This document shows positions 46,549 to 60,057 of a DNA stretch of 64,000 bases, in pieces (the first letter of the stretch is position 1; every line of letters begins with the position of its first letter). Source of the stretch: Ligustrum vulgare (taxonomy: Eukaryota > Streptophyta > Magnoliopsida > Lamiales > Oleaceae); contig OY743174.1 of assembly GCA_963555705.1 (NCBI GenBank), forward strand, positions 55,636,234 through 55,700,233, in the 5' to 3' direction. A program made the translations under genes and the position numbers. The notes below the pieces were generated by a model that saw only the letters and a list, made by a program, of their open reading frames with translations, was not told the origin of the DNA and searched no databases.

Positions 46549-49193
46549 GTTTGTTTCTCTATGATCCCGTCAAGTTTTTCTTTCTCCATGCATTGTATTT
46601 AACGCTTGCATTACACATACCATTTTCACTGAATCAATGATCAACGGTTTCATTTTTCTGAATTCAATGTTTTATTGCTTCAATATTGATTACTTGAATT
46701 GGGATCTAATGGTGTAATTTTCTGATTTTTAACTTTACAATGGGTTTCCGTATTTTGCAATTTTTTTATTTGTTGTTCTGATTTTACTGAGCAGTAGTTT
46801 TGCTTTTGATCCGTAAATAATTTTCGTTTCTAAAGGAGATTGCTTTGTGGGTGAATCTAGAATATTTTTCTTTTTATCCGAGTTTGAATTTGGGATCATA
46901 TACATGTACCCATTATTTAGAAGTTTGAATTGGGTACGAAACATTTGACTCCGAAGGAGTGTAGGTCTCGAGGAGTTCAGGTGTAAAGTTCGTATAAATA
47001 AAAATATACAAAATAACAGACATAAGATTATTATAGAAATGATCATCCAAAATTCATTGTAAAGCATTTCAACTGAGTTAAAAATATAATTTGAAACTAA
47101 GAATGTAAAATAGATCAAGAAACTAGTAAATAATAAATTAGCAAACTAGTGATCACATAATATGACCACTAATGGATAACAAGAACCGAAAATTTTAAAC
47201 AACATTTTGTTTGTTTTGATTTTCACATAGCATGTAAATAGATAGAAGAAAAGTACAAAACAAAGAGAGGAGTGAAGTTATACAAAAGGCTGCAACTTCA
47301 CTTCAGTATTAAGAGGGTAGAACATGCCTTGATTTTCTAATTTTTGAACTTTTTCCTTGTTTTTGGAATTGATTGAAAGAAACAAGTGTAATACTCCACC
47401 ATCCCCGGTTCAAAATGGTGAAAATAACTTAAAAACATTCCAGACTGAAAAACTGACCTAAAAAGCTCAAATGACAAAACACTAAGAGTGCACACCTCCG
47501 GCTTCCTAAGGCATTTGCCTCGAACCATACACCTCTGTAACTCAAGACACAAACTTTGAGGCTCTTAATGGATACCTCATCATGAGGCGCACCTGCTTCT
47601 GAAAGCAATACTTTTAATAATACTGGTGAGGGCACGTGCTATGCATGTGCATTGGTTTATATGTTGTATGTATATCAGATTTATTTGTATTTAATGTGTA
47701 ATAATAATAATAAAAGATAGGATGTTAATGTAGTTAGAAATTTAACTAATTATCGATTTATTCTTGTGTATCCACGTAAGATTGAAAGTTTTCAAACGGT
47801 ATGAAGTTGTAGGTTGAAGCAATCGAACTATAAAGCTTTAAAGAATAGTGCAATCAACAGTTCCACAAACACAAAAGAACATTTGAGGATAAAAGTATCA
47901 TTTTAAAATGATAAGCTAATGCAATTTATGTAGTTTGATGAAGATTTCCAAAATTAGATCAAATGGAGTTATAGAAAAAACTGCACAATCATACTTTCTC
48001 AAATTCCTTAAAAAAATGTACTTACACACACTAAGAAATAGTCACCGGAACAAGGGAACCACCCACATCAAATATTCAATGCCCAAAATGAAATACAGAG
48101 GAAATGCCGAAAGGAAAACAAAGAATCGACCTATAATTCAATTGCAGAGAATTAACGGTTATTGGAATTAATTATAAAATCAACCCTAGATTGGAAAGTA
48201 GGAAGTTATTGAATAGAAGAAATTATTTGAGAGAGCAAACAAAAAATAAAGTATAGAAGTATCTATTTTTTAGTAGGAAGTAATAGGATAGAGAAGCTGC
48301 GAAGGACATGAAGAGCTCACCCTAAACGTAAACGATAATGTATTTTTTCTATCAGATTTTTTTTTTAAAAAAAATCAACAATCAAACATACTGTTAAAAG
48401 CTAGGATACGTAAACCAAAATATAAAGTATAGAAGTGTCAGTTTTTTAATAGAAAATAAAAGGATAGAGAAGCTGCAAAGAGAGACGTGAAGACCTCACC
48501 TTAAATATAAAAGACGATGTATTTGTTCCACCAGGTTTTAAAAAAGAAATCACCAATCAAACAAGACCTTAAAAGCGAACCAAATGAACAACTGTTTTAA
48601 AAAAAAAAACCTCAAACACGCCCTTAGAGACTATCACAAATGAATAGTAAATACTATCTCACTTTTAATAAACACTTTTTTTGTACACTTTTTGTACACC
48701 TTATTTTAGTTCCCCATATAATCGGGTCCCATCCCCATGTGAGTGTGTGTATAAAAAGTGTACATTAGCATGGTTTTTAATATATTATAGTTAGTTAGTT
48801 AATTAGGAAAAAAAAAATGGAAAAATGCCAACCACACGTGCCCTTAAAGACTACCAAAATGAATAGTAAACCATAACTCACTCTTATTATATTAGTTAGA
48901 AAATGAATTGTATTGAAGATGCAGTTTTACTTGTAACTATTCGGGAACAAGATACACAGGGCAATGTATGTTCAAGGCAGTTGAGGTTTGCTGTTTAAGT
49001 AGAAACCTCTGCACTGCAGTGAATCATAAAATATTAAGTTTGTTTGTAATTATGTTATCCCAAAGATAATGATTAGAAACATGATTAAATTTTCTGTCAT
49101 TCTTACTGAAGCAGGAAATTGTTGGCTTGTGATTATGTTATCATATTTATTTGATTAGAAATATAATAAGTTTGTCTTTCATCCATATTGCAG
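46549..49193. other. Putative leader intron
   Basis: About 2.6 kb without coding support. It holds the duplications described separately and AT-rich repeats. Confidence 0.4.
48244..48590. repeat. Diverged tandem duplication of about 174 bp
   Basis: ATAAAGTATAGAAGT ... AGGATAGAGAAGCTGC occurs at 48248 and again at 48421, with matching downstream parts (CTCACC, GATGTATTT, CAATCAAACA). Confidence 0.85.
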
Positions 49194-49200
49194 CAGGAAA
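49040..49200. repeat. 83-bp duplication covering the coding-exon 1 acceptor
   Basis: ATTATGTTATC ... GATTAGAAA ... GCAGGAAA occurs twice (49049 and 49132) with period 83. The first copy therefore carries an acceptor-like AAGCAG at 49108-49113 upstream of the real one. Confidence 0.75.
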
Positions 49201-49201
49201 C

Positions 49202-52200
49202 ATGTTGGACAACGGCTTTGACAGTAGAGAAGATGATTCTCCTAATTACTGTAGTGATGAGGTAGGCCACAGGCTCACAGAGTTTCTTCCTTTTTTTTCT
49301 TTATATACTTAACATGCTTTTTATCCACCCTCTTGTGAGGTATTGAGGCCAAATTGTACCTTCTTTTCCTCATAAATCAGTGACATAGATAAATCAAATT
49401 GGAAGAAACGCTAAATTTAGCCCCGTTTGATACCCATTATTTCAAAGCTCATTTTTTAATACTCGGTTTCAACCACATTCTACCAATAAAATAATTTACA
49501 CATAAACCCAAAAATATTCCATACTTTTTAACCACATATTTTCCAAAAATTTAGTATTACAAACCATTTACTCTAAATAATGGGTCTCAAACAGGGGCTT
49601 AGCTCATCTAGTGAACCATGATAACGTGACTTCGGCAAGGGGTGTAGCCAAGTCTCTCTTTTTGTTTGAAGAACTAAAGAGGCTAAAAAAGCTAACTTTT
49701 TAGACTGTCTCTTGTTAAACCTTTTTCTAAAAGAAATGTTGACTGTGAACTTAAAATAATCCCTTGAAGTGCTGCCAAAGTCCAATTAATTTATTTCACT
49801 AGTGGGAGGACATAAACATTCTTTAACATGAGAAGGATGCTTGTCAGCCATGATTTCCACAGCTTCCACATTGGAAGTCGTTATATTGGTTTTTATGTGG
49901 TTTATCTAATCAAAATATATTTGTGCATTTATGTCAGATGAGTTATCATATCCCAGTGCTTTTAAATGTTTTGCATATCTTAACTGAGCTTTTCTTCTTT
50001 TTTCTGGTTACTTATTTGACCTTTTTCCAAATTTATAAATAATCTTCACAATGCTCCAACAATTCGAGATTCAATTACAAGAATTTTGTATGCTACACAT
50101 GACATGTGCCAAGGTCTGATCTATCCAACTGCCTTGTGCCCAAGATTGAAGAAATCTTCAATACTGTTCAAATTGCATCTAAAATATAATAGTGAATGCT
50201 GTAGTATTTTAAACATTTCAGTGTTCTCTGTTTTTCGCATTGAAGGTTGTCTACACACTTTTCTGTAGGCTCTTGTATAACTTTCTTGGCCATTATCAAT
50301 TGCCTGTATTGCTCCTTTTTTTATTATTATTTGAATCCTGGCCATTTTTTAAGTAGTTTTTATCTTTGACTTCTGACTAACGATTGGTTTGAAGAATACT
50401 GATTAGACGAACAAAGTTACTTCTTTGATGCCTGATTATGAATCATATTGTTCGGTTGTTGCATTAACCTGTTACATGGCTCTACTGAATATTGTTTCTT
50501 TCTATTTTGTTTTATTATTTTCCTTCTTATTGTGATTTTTTCCAGGTCAAAGTTGACCCCAGTAAGCCTCCATCCCTGGCTTGGAAACGAAAAATTAATA
50601 ATGAGGAGCATAACCTTTCTGAATTTGGTCTGACTTTGAGAGAGAAAATCACACTGGTATTCTTCTGAAATTTAATACTGCTATTTGCCCCTGTGGCCTG
50701 TAGCCGTGCCTCAACAGTGTCTTTTATTAAAAGAAGTCTTTGTGCCAAGAAGTATGGAGTTAAACATTGTTTAAGCTTGGATTTGAGCTCAGTAGTTCAA
50801 GAAATATATGTATATGATGTCTCTTCATCCTTTTTGAAGTCCAACCAAACAAGCAATATTGGACTTGAACTGTGAACCATATCCCTCTTTACAATTAGAA
50901 ATTTTCTCCTTTTGATTTGAGCTGAGCTTTCCTCGGAATTTCCTCCATCTGGAATTTAATATTATTACATGTTAGCATCAAGGTTTTGTCTCCAAAATAT
51001 TGTCCGACCTTCTCTTGGAGTTGGAGTTGTCCTAATATGTTTACTTGGTGTCATGTACAACTTAGATAGTTTTGGAACATGGAAATGAACAAGATTGTTT
51101 CCTGTAGACTGTAGTGATCCCACACTTAACAGTCTAATTTTCTCTTCTAGTAGTGATTTTTTATCCTGCATATCTAATCGTGTAATAGCTTCTTTTCTGT
51201 TCTCCGTAGGCTCCAATAGGTTATCGGTTGTGGCGGTATCTCCGGGAGGAGAAAATCAGAGGAAAGGTAAGCTCTCCTCTATTACAGAATTGAAACTTTA
51301 ATTAGTGGATCCCCTGTTGTTAAGAGCGTCTTTTCCTGTTCATGTAGAACTGCTTTCTAGATCCTTTTACGAAGCGCCATACAACATCTTGCCATGGGAT
51401 TCCAATAGGTGGTATTGGGTATGTATGCTTTACTCTTTCTTTCTTCGCTGCAAGTAGAGGATTCATTCATGATTCAGCAAAAGGCTGCAATTTTGCTATT
51501 AAAACTTTATGGATCAACAAATTTCCAGTTATTTTTCCAAATAAACTACTAAGATGTGGTATAGCTGACCTTGTTTAATCACTTCTGGCATCTTTTCAAA
51601 GTGCAATATATGGATGTTTTTTCTGCCCAAATTGGTATCTTGGACAGTGTTTGAATTCAAAAATATATTTTCTCAAGTTGATTGTTCTCATGAAGAAGTA
51701 AAACAAGATTATATAAGAAAGCACAAACTTGAGTCATTATTTTGAAGAGCTGTCTTGACTCTTTATACTTCCTTTTTCCCTTCAAAGCGAAGCAAAAAAA
51801 AACCACGTGTTTCTCTCTCAATACGTGGTATTCATCAGCATAACAGTGGAAATTTTTTTAAGAATAACCTGCAATGTGTAACTTTGGTGCCTCATAAAAT
51901 ATCTTTCATATTCAATGTAATTGTGTTACCAGGCATTGATATATGTGTATATGATTAGAGATAATTTTCAGAGCAGGAAGCATTGGAAGAAGTTTAAAAG
52001 GTGAATTTATGCGTTGGCAACTATTCCCTAGAATATGTGAAGAAAAACCAGTCTTGGCAAACCAATTTTCTGTAAGTTGACCTAGTTCTAAAGATGTTTA
52101 ATATTATCACATCATGACAAGTTTTTTCAAGCATGCCACCATTGAATTGATAATGTGATGCCATTAATAACATCTAGTGAAACATTAGCTAGTCTATAAA

Positions 52201-55200
52201 ATGTGAGTAACACATTATTTTTACATAAATATAACGTGAAATATTCAATAATCAGTAATATGTCATTGTAATGGTGTGGTTGACACATAGTTTTTCCAGT
52301 TGCATTTCTATTGATAACTTTTATTTACTAATAATTACATTCTACTGTTTCACCAAACTTGCAGATATTTGTTTCACGTCCAAAGGGGGAAAAATATTCT
52401 AGTGTGCTGTGCCCAAAGAGTCTGGAAGTGTTAAAGTAAGAATGCACTATTAATTTATTTTCCAGATAACTTGATATGTGAAATTAATAATGCTTTCAAT
52501 TGATGCCCCCCCCCCCGACGGACCTTTTTTTTTTTCTCTCTGTAAGGAAATATTGTTTGAAGCAATCAACGTGTAAATTTCTCTGAAATAATATGGATAA
52601 ACAGTGATAGTTCAGCTTCTGGGATAGGATCTTGGGACTGGAATCTGGGTGGACAAAGTTCCACATACCATGCATTATTCCCAAGGGCTTGGACTGTATA
52701 TGACGGTAATCTTGTGATTTGCTGATACATTTATAGTTTTATGTCCCAAGTGATAGATTTCTAGCATCATATTTTCTCTTTAATGCAGGAGAACCTGATC
52801 CAGCACTTAAAGTAGTATGTCGTCAAATCTCTCCTTTTATTCCCCATAATTACAAGGAGAGCAGCTTCCCCGTGGCAGTATTTACTTACACGGTACAAAA
52901 CTCCTCAAAACTTCAAACACACGCACACAATCCTACTCCCCCAGCATACAATCTGAGAAAGGCATTGTATAACATTAATATGAAGAGATGACTACGATTG
53001 TCTTCAGTTATCTAATTTGGGAAAGACGGCCGCAGATGTCACTTTGCTTTTCACATGGGCGGTATGTATTTTTTTTTTTTTAAGTTGGTTCGCTTAATTC
53101 TTCCATGATTCTTGGGAGAATTAGCATTTCAACTTACCTTTTCATTCCATGTACAGCAATTTGCCTGACATTTTTATTTCATGGTTAGCCTGCTGTCTTA
53201 CTCAAAATATTTCTGAAAATTGTTCTTGTTTATCTTCTTCCAGAATTCTGTTGGTGGGGATTCTGGATTTTCGGGGAACCATTTCAATTCAAAATTTCGG
53301 TAAGCTTGCGTCCTTCAAATATTGTAATTTGATTGTTGGTTTCAGATGTCAATTAATTAATTCCACGGTACTTAGGGAGAAGCTTTTCCACATTTGCATC
53401 TTTATAAAATACTAATTGCTAATTTTTTATTTATTTATTTTTAATAATTCTTGTCATTTTTTATTAACTTACGTTATCTAGTCTGATCTAGAATGGAATT
53501 GTTTTGCTAGCACGGAGGATGGCGTTCGTGGAGTTCTCTTGCACCATATGTATGTTCTTATTCTTTTTGGAGAAGCAAAATATTTAGACTTGTAATTGTA
53601 TGTTCCCAATAATTGTGATATAACTCCCCTGTTGTCCTTCAATTCCTTTTCAGGACCGCAAATGGACAGCCCTCAGTAACTTTTGCAATTGCAGCAGAAG
53701 AGACCGATGTAGTTCGTGTTACTGAGTGCCCCTGTTTTGTAATATCTGGAAACTCTCAGGGCTACTCTGCAAGAGAAATGTGGCATGAAATAAAGGAGGT
53801 AGGAATACATGTTTTTGTACTTGTCATGAATTCTGTTGTTGGGCTCATGCACATCAATAGGCTGGTCTTCCAGACTCGTCGTTTTCAACTAAATCTTTTC
53901 CTCTTTTCGAGTTTTTCTCAATGCATTTTTCTAATTTAAATGCAGACCGATTTTTTAACACTAGGTTTTCATTTATTTGTTTACCCTTTCTCTCTCTCCC
54001 CCCCCCCCCCCCCCCTCCTTATATCACTGACGTGGTTATTTATTATAGCATGGATCCTTTGACCACCTGAATTCTGAAGAAATGTCAGTCCCATCTGAAC
54101 CGGGTTCACTCATTGGAGCTGCCATTGCATGTTCGCTGACTATTCCAGCAAAAACGGTACAAACAGTTTCATTTTCCTTGGCCTGGGCCTGCCCTGAAAT
54201 AAGCTTTCTGGGTGGAAGAACTTATCACAGGCTAGTACCCTATTTCCCGTTCATCCATTTACATACTAAGATAGGATGCTGCTTTTCCATTGCCTGAATA
54301 AATTCACTTCTTGATCAGGCGTTACACCAAATTCTATGGTACTCTTGGTAACTCAGCATCAAAAATTGCAAATGATGCTATTCGTGGTAATGTCTTGACT
54401 AGAGCTCAAAATTTATCACGTTTCTTAAATACATGCATGTTCTGTGTCTCTTAGTCACGTAACTTAATAAACATTTTGGAAACTATCATTTGAAACCTTA
54501 CGTTTTTATATATATACTAGTATTTACCCAGTGCGATGCACGAAAGTTGTTTTCCGCAATATCTATTTCGATAAGTATTTGTAAAATGTTAATACTTTTA
54601 CATAAATAAAACAAATAAAAAATGCATAAAATAATAATATTCTATTACAATAATTATTAAAATTTAAAAAACAATGCTTCTATTTGGTAGGGAATAAAAA
54701 AAGTTTTCAGTAATTTTTGATCAAAGTTGATGAAATATATGGTTGAAAGTTGTATGACCTACGAAATGTGTGGTTAGTATTAATTGTTGACTTTGAGTTT
54801 AATTTTAATCAAAAGTTTTAGAATTATTAAACATGAGAAATATAACTAATCCAAATTATTAAAAACTTATTTGGCCAGTAAATGGTAATTTATATATTTA
54901 AATAATAAAATGTCGATTTATATATTTAAATAATAAATGATCGTATGTTTCATTAATTTTTATGAGTTATTGTTAACTTCATTGAAAATGCAAATTTACA
55001 TGATTTCTGTATTTGCCTTTTGTATTTAACATTTTTTTTTCCAATAAAATTATAAATATGTGTTTATTCTCAAACCAAGCAAATATTTATTAATATTTAA
55101 TCAATAAAATTATACTTTTATTTACAAAATCAAGAAGTTAAAATAATAATTATGAAAAATCTTCAATTATCATGATATAACAATCTAACGTGAGAGATCA

Positions 55201-58200
55201 AGAAATTATATCAAAAACCTAATACCATATAATCTTTACACAATTATTAAAATTAAGAATGATTAAAAATATTAGTATCCATTCGATAACTTTTTCTATA
55301 AATTTATTTATGAACAACACATTTTTTATTCACTTTTTAATTATACACATTTTTTGAAACCATTTTTCAACCAAGTATTTTATCTCGAAAACAATAATAT
55401 TTTTGTTTATAAACAAAAACAAAGCATTTGAATGGAATTTTTAATTTATTAAATAGTTAATAATAATAATATATATATAATATATATATTTTAGAAAATA
55501 TGATTTATTATTGCAAGGATAATTATCTACACGAATTTTTATTTTATTCTATTTTTACTTTAGTTATTTTTTTCCTCCAAAATTATAAGTACATTTTGGA
55601 GGGAAAATGACATTTAATGTTTCTCTCTTCTCTCTTCTCACTTCTACTTTTATATATGTATAGAAGATTTTTAATTTTGTTTTCTTTTACTGAAACTTAG
55701 AGCATCACAATTGGGAGTCACAAATCGAAGCATGGCAAAGGCCTATTCTTGAAGACAAGGGACTTCCTGAATGGTAACTATTAAAGAGTAAATTTTATAT
55801 TTACAAATGTGTACCCGTTTCTAACAATTTAAGCTTTTAGAAGAAATTGTTCAACGTGGTATCACAACCAATGAAGATACTGAGTTTAAGCCTATGTTTG
55901 GTTAATGTTTTTTGTTTATAAACAAAGATTTATAAACAAAGAATGTGATGTTTAATACGAGGTACAATATGTGATTGAAAATCGGTTCGGGAAAATGTGT
56001 TTATCTATAAACTAGTTACCAAATATAGGCTAAGTCTCGCCACTAAAAATTGTACACATGTCAGGCCCTTGAATGGGGAAAAAAAAAATATGGCTGGCTT
56101 GTGAAGGGGATTAAAATAATATCTGTCTTAAAGTTTAGGCTTTTAGATGCGGCGGTTCAACAATAAGCTTTCATTTATTATGCTGACTGCATGAGTTCAA
56201 ATTTCATACTTGCACGCGGTCTGCTGTAGGTACCCACCCACTCTTTTCAATGAGCTTTACTACCTTAATTCCGGGGGGACGATATGGACAGGTATGTCGC
56301 AAAAGGAAATTTATGTCCTAAGGGTGATAGGATTGATCTAATTCTTTGTTCGTTTTTTCTTTTTCCTATTCTAGATGGATCTCCTCCAATACGTAGTATA
56401 TCACATATTGGAGGAAGAAAGTTTTCCCTTGACAGATCCAATTCTTGTATTGGAATTAAAAACAATCCATCCCAGCAAAATGACACTGCTATTGAGATTC
56501 TTGAAAGGATGGCTTCAACAATTGAAGAGATTCAGACTCCCATAGCAACACCTTCTGCATTGGGAACGAAGCTACTGCAGAAAGGAGAAGAAAATGTGGG
56601 TCAATTTCTCTATCTTGAAGGGATTGAATATCACATGTGTAACACGTATGATGTCCATTTCTATGCATCATTTGCCTTGATTATGTTATTCCCAAAACTC
56701 GAACTTAGCATACAAAGAGACTTTGCAGCCGCGGTTATGATGCATGATCCCAGTAAGATGTCTCTCCTGCAAGATGGAACATATGTCCAGAGAAAGGTTC
56801 TTGGCGCCGTTCCTCATGATATTGGAATGAATGATCCATGGTTTCAAGTAAATTTCTATAATATTCACAATACGGATAGGTGGAAAGACTTGAATCCAAA
56901 ATTTGTGCTACAAGTTTACAGAGATGTGGTTGCCACTGGGGATAAAAATTTTGCACAAGCCGTATGGCCATCTGTTTATGTTGCAATGGCTTATATGGAT
57001 CAGTTTGATAAAGATGGAGATGGAATGATTGAAAATGAAGGGTTTCCGGACCAGACATATGATACATGGTCTGTATCTGGTGTGAGTGCATATTGTGGTG
57101 GGCTGTGGGTTGCAGCCTTGCAGGCTACTTCAGCCCTTGCTCGTGAAGTTGGAGATAAGGAATCTGAGGATTATTTTTGGTTCAAGTTTTTGAAAGCAAA
57201 AAAGGTGTATGATGAAAAGTTATGGAATGGCTCTTATTTTAACTACGACAATAGTGGTAGTTCTACAAGCTCATCCATTCAAGCTGATCAATTGGCTGGA
57301 CAATGGTACGTCGCAAAAGTAGTAGGTTGATATAGTTCTCTTAAATATAAAGAAAAAATAATGAACTTTTCCTGTTCTCTGGGCTTTCTATAAGCATGTA
57401 CAATTGGAAGGTGAGAATTTTTTTTTCTTTTTTATGATAATCACTTATTTAAGAAACCATTTTGCAGGTATGCTCGAGCTTGTGGCCTTCTACCCATTGT
57501 AGATGAAGAAAAAGCAAAAATGGCACTTGAAAAGGTTTACGATTTCAATGTGTTGAAGATGAAGGATGGGAAGCGAGGAGCAGTAAATGGGATGCTTCCC
57601 AGTGGGGAACCCGATATGTGTACCATGCAATCAAGGGAAATATGGAGCGGGGTTACATATGCTGTTGCTGCAGCCATGATTCACGAAAACATGGTTGAAA
57701 CGGCATTTAACACTGCAGTTGGCATATACGAGGTTGCTTGGTCTGAAGAAGGTCAAGGGTGAGTTTGAATTTGTTCTGCTCTCAAGATTGATTGTTCTTG
57801 GCCAATTAGATGAACATCTAGTCTGGTAGTCGCTGAGCTTTTAGCTAAATTCATGTTCGTTATTAAACTTCATTTTATTGCGAGTTGCTCACTGGACTTG
57901 TGGAAGGGCGTGCTTTTAGCTATAATTCACACTTTTAGAACAAATTTTACCGATTCTTGAACTGGTTAAAGTCCCATCTTGATTTCTTATTGATGTACTA
58001 TTGGTGTTTTTGCAGCTATGGTTTCCAGACACCGGAGGCTTGGAACATAGATGGCCACTACAGATCTCTTTCTTACATGCGGCCACTGGCAATATGGGCA
58101 ATGCAATGGGCACTGACACGGCCAAAGATCTCTAAGCAGAAGACGAAGCCAGTAATCAAGGAAGAATCCTTGCTTAGGCAACATGATGGATTTTCAAGAG

Positions 58201-58292
58201 TGGCACGTCTACTAAAGCTGTCGGATGAAGTTGATTCCAGGAGTGTTTTCCAGGTTATATTTGATTATACTTGTAAAAGGATGTTAGAATGA
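49202..58292 (+). CDS. GBA2-like: Non-lysosomal glucosylceramidase (GBA2 type, GH116)
   Basis: Nineteen coding exons join in frame to 950 residues: 49202-49261, 50546-50656, 51210-51266, 51348-51418, 51972-52071, 52365-52435, 52605-52705, 52789-52892, 53008-53061, 53244-53299, 53511-53549, 53654-53798, 54049-54230, 54319-54386, 55701-55773, 56230-56291, 56375-57305, 57468-57758, 58016-58292. The N-terminal beta domain shows [20 protein letters not shown] and [14 protein letters not shown]; the catalytic alpha/alpha domain shows [15 protein letters not shown] with probable nucleophile E439, [11 protein letters not shown], and [10 protein letters not shown] with probable acid/base D677; [17 protein letters not shown] lies near the C-terminus. 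By family it cleaves glucosylceramide to ceramide and glucose at membranes. All introns are GT-AG except that after 54230, which starts GC. Intron 14 holds a Helitron and intron 15 a MITE. The gene looks intact. Confidence 0.93.
49420..49598. mobile_element. Tourist-like MITE with TTA duplication, in intron 1 of the CDS
   Basis: Inverted ends GCCCCGTTTGATACCCATTA and, inward from the right, GCCCCTGTTTGAGACCCATT. TTA flanks it at 49417-49419 and 49599-49601. 179 bp. Confidence 0.88.
53998..54015. repeat. C18 homopolymer in an intron
   Basis: Eighteen consecutive C lie 34 bases upstream of the acceptor of the exon starting at 54049. A shorter C run lies in another intron near 52508. Confidence 0.95.
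54231..54318 (+). promoter_or_regulatory. Non-canonical GC-AG intron in the glucosylceramidase gene
   Basis: Reading frame and conserved protein (TYHR then RYTKFYGT) require splicing CACAG|GCTAGT to GATCAG|GCG. No GT at the exon edge fits. GC-AG introns are a known minor class; here the exon side ends in AG as usual. Confidence 0.8.
54517..55667 (-). mobile_element. Non-autonomous Helitron in intron 14 of the glucosylceramidase gene
   Basis: On the - strand it starts TCTTCTATACATATA and ends with a short stem (GTGC-ATC-GCAC) followed by GGGTAAATACTAG, the CTAG terminus after a hairpin. It sits between A and T as Helitrons do. 1151 bp, AT-rich, no coding sequence. The same 3' terminus recurs at 58598. 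Confidence 0.7.
55890..56030. mobile_element. Tourist-like MITE with TAA duplication, in intron 15
   Basis: Inverted ends GCCTATGTTTGGTTAA and TAGTTACCAAATATAGGC; TAA at 55887-55889 and 56031-56033. Interior has GTTTATAAACAAAG. 141 bp. Confidence 0.9.
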
Positions 58293-58597
58293 AACATAGT
58301 TTGTTTAAAGGGTCGGATCCATAGTTGATGTTTCCTGGAGAATCACATAGGAATCCATTCATGATTTCGTGGTATTTATCATTTTGAACTTCATTATAAA
58401 CATTGATATTATTATCAATGCAACTATTTCAAATTTTGTCATTCTTGTTTGTTTATTCCAAAGATGTACTGACCAGCCAGGCCATTAGAATAAGAAGGGC
58501 TTTTCAAACAAAATCAACACAAAGATGTCTTCTTCCTTTCTGTTTTTTTCTTATATATTTATAGCCTCGTTCGAGCCCGTCCTTTATCTAGAAGAAA

Positions 58598-58660
58598 CTA
58601 GTTTTTTCATTCGTGCGATGCACGGGATTCCATTCATAACAATGAATAGAATATAGAAAG
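58598..58660 (-). mobile_element. Second Helitron 3' terminus
   Basis: On the + strand CTAGTTTTTTCATT is followed by CGTGCGATGCACGGG, i.e. on the - strand a CCCGTGC-ATC-GCACG stem then the CTAG end. The other end could not be placed. Confidence 0.5.
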
Positions 58661-58714
58661 TGTATTTTGACAGAAATATACGTCTATATTTTTTGTGAAC
58701 GACTATTCTATTAG

Positions 58715-58724
<10 letters not shown>

Positions 58725-58770
<46 letters not shown>
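58725..58770. repeat. AT microsatellite
   Basis: About 23 AT units. Confidence 0.97.
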
Positions 58771-58773
<3 letters not shown>

Positions 58774-60057
58774 GATGATATTCAAAATAATTTCCAGCAT
58801 GAATTTTCTAAAAAAAATATTTTTTTTACAGAAATTCTATTATATATTATCCATTGTTTTCCATTTCCAATGTAATACATATCACAAAGAATAATTTAAT
58901 TTTCTAAAAATAAAACATAGCCTCCAGACGGATGCATAGTTTATTAAAAATAGTTAATAATATAAAATATATTTCAGAAAAATAAAATTTATAAAATCAA
59001 ATATTATAATAAACATTTAAATAGGATTGATCAGATGCTTTAAACACATTTACAATGTAATTTATAGAATCACATATTATAATAAACATTTAAATATGAT
59101 GGTAGTATGAATAGGAAGAGTATGGGCTTGTTGGAGGAATGTGGAAATAGGATTTTTCATCATCATTTGAGGTTGTTTTTCCAATGATGGGGTTTCTTGT
59201 ATGGATAAAGATTTTGCTTTTAACACATTTACATTCTTTTTGCAATGAATCATGTTCTTCACCCCAACTTCTTCAAACCCCATAAATGTCACTTTCTAGT
59301 GTTCATTTGGCAATGACTGAAAAATAAGTTTACCTTGACTTTTAACCACAGGAAAATAAATATTGTTCACTGCTAAAAAATTCCAACATATAGAAACCAA
59401 ACTCAATCAATAGTCACGATCAGTTTGAAGTACATTCTACTATACATAAAAAATTAACCATACTTTCATGAACAAACAAAATGTAATGATACATCCTGCA
59501 TTCTCTGTTACAAAGAAATTTCCGTCTAATCACGGATGCATCCACATCTTCAAACAACAGGAGAGTAAATTGGGAACACTAATAACGCAGATCAGGTGGC
59601 TAAAAAAGGGATGCCACTATTTGACACCCTGCTACAAACTCAAAACTTAGGATGAAGAGGAAATTGAATCACAACTCATCCAACTAATCCTCATCAAAAA
59701 CGATCTTTTATTGTATGCTGCTTCCAAAATTTTGAGATTCATCGTTTGTATTTCTTTAGGGAAAAGATAATCAATGTACACCTCATTAGTACCTTGTAGA
59801 ATTCAAAATTTCCAAAATCTGGAAATAAAAAAGTTCACGTATCAGCTAGCATAATTAAATAAATTTTTAAAGATATATGATCCAACAAATGACTAAAATA
59901 ATAATAACCATAATATCTTACAAAAAAATCATTTTCATATAATTAAATAAAATAACTGAATTTACCAGCAACGATCACCTGTGCCAGAAACAAAAAGAAA
60001 ACGATAACATAAAAAAACAACTCATAAAGTGAAAGCTTCAGTATTGAATATCACAGG

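Larger units (their letters stand above)
58293..60049. other. Intergenic region after the glucosylceramidase gene
   Basis: Probable 3' UTR for some 200-300 bases, then a Helitron terminus, an AT microsatellite and AT-rich DNA. A 71-codon - strand frame at 59292-59077 has protein-like composition but no family I recognise. Confidence 0.5.

Noticed and set aside
47625..47690. GCACGTGCTATGCATGTGC near 47633 as a third Helitron terminus
   Set aside because: The stem is similar, but the expected CTRR end and host A/T junction do not fit.
56284..57330. 348-codon single frame starting at 56284
   Set aside because: It reads through an 83-base intron (56292-56374). The spliced model keeps conserved GH116 sequence on both sides, so the first 30 codons of this frame are intronic.
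59077..59292. 71-codon - strand frame with protein-like composition
   Set aside because: No recognisable family, no splice or promoter context; kept only as a note.
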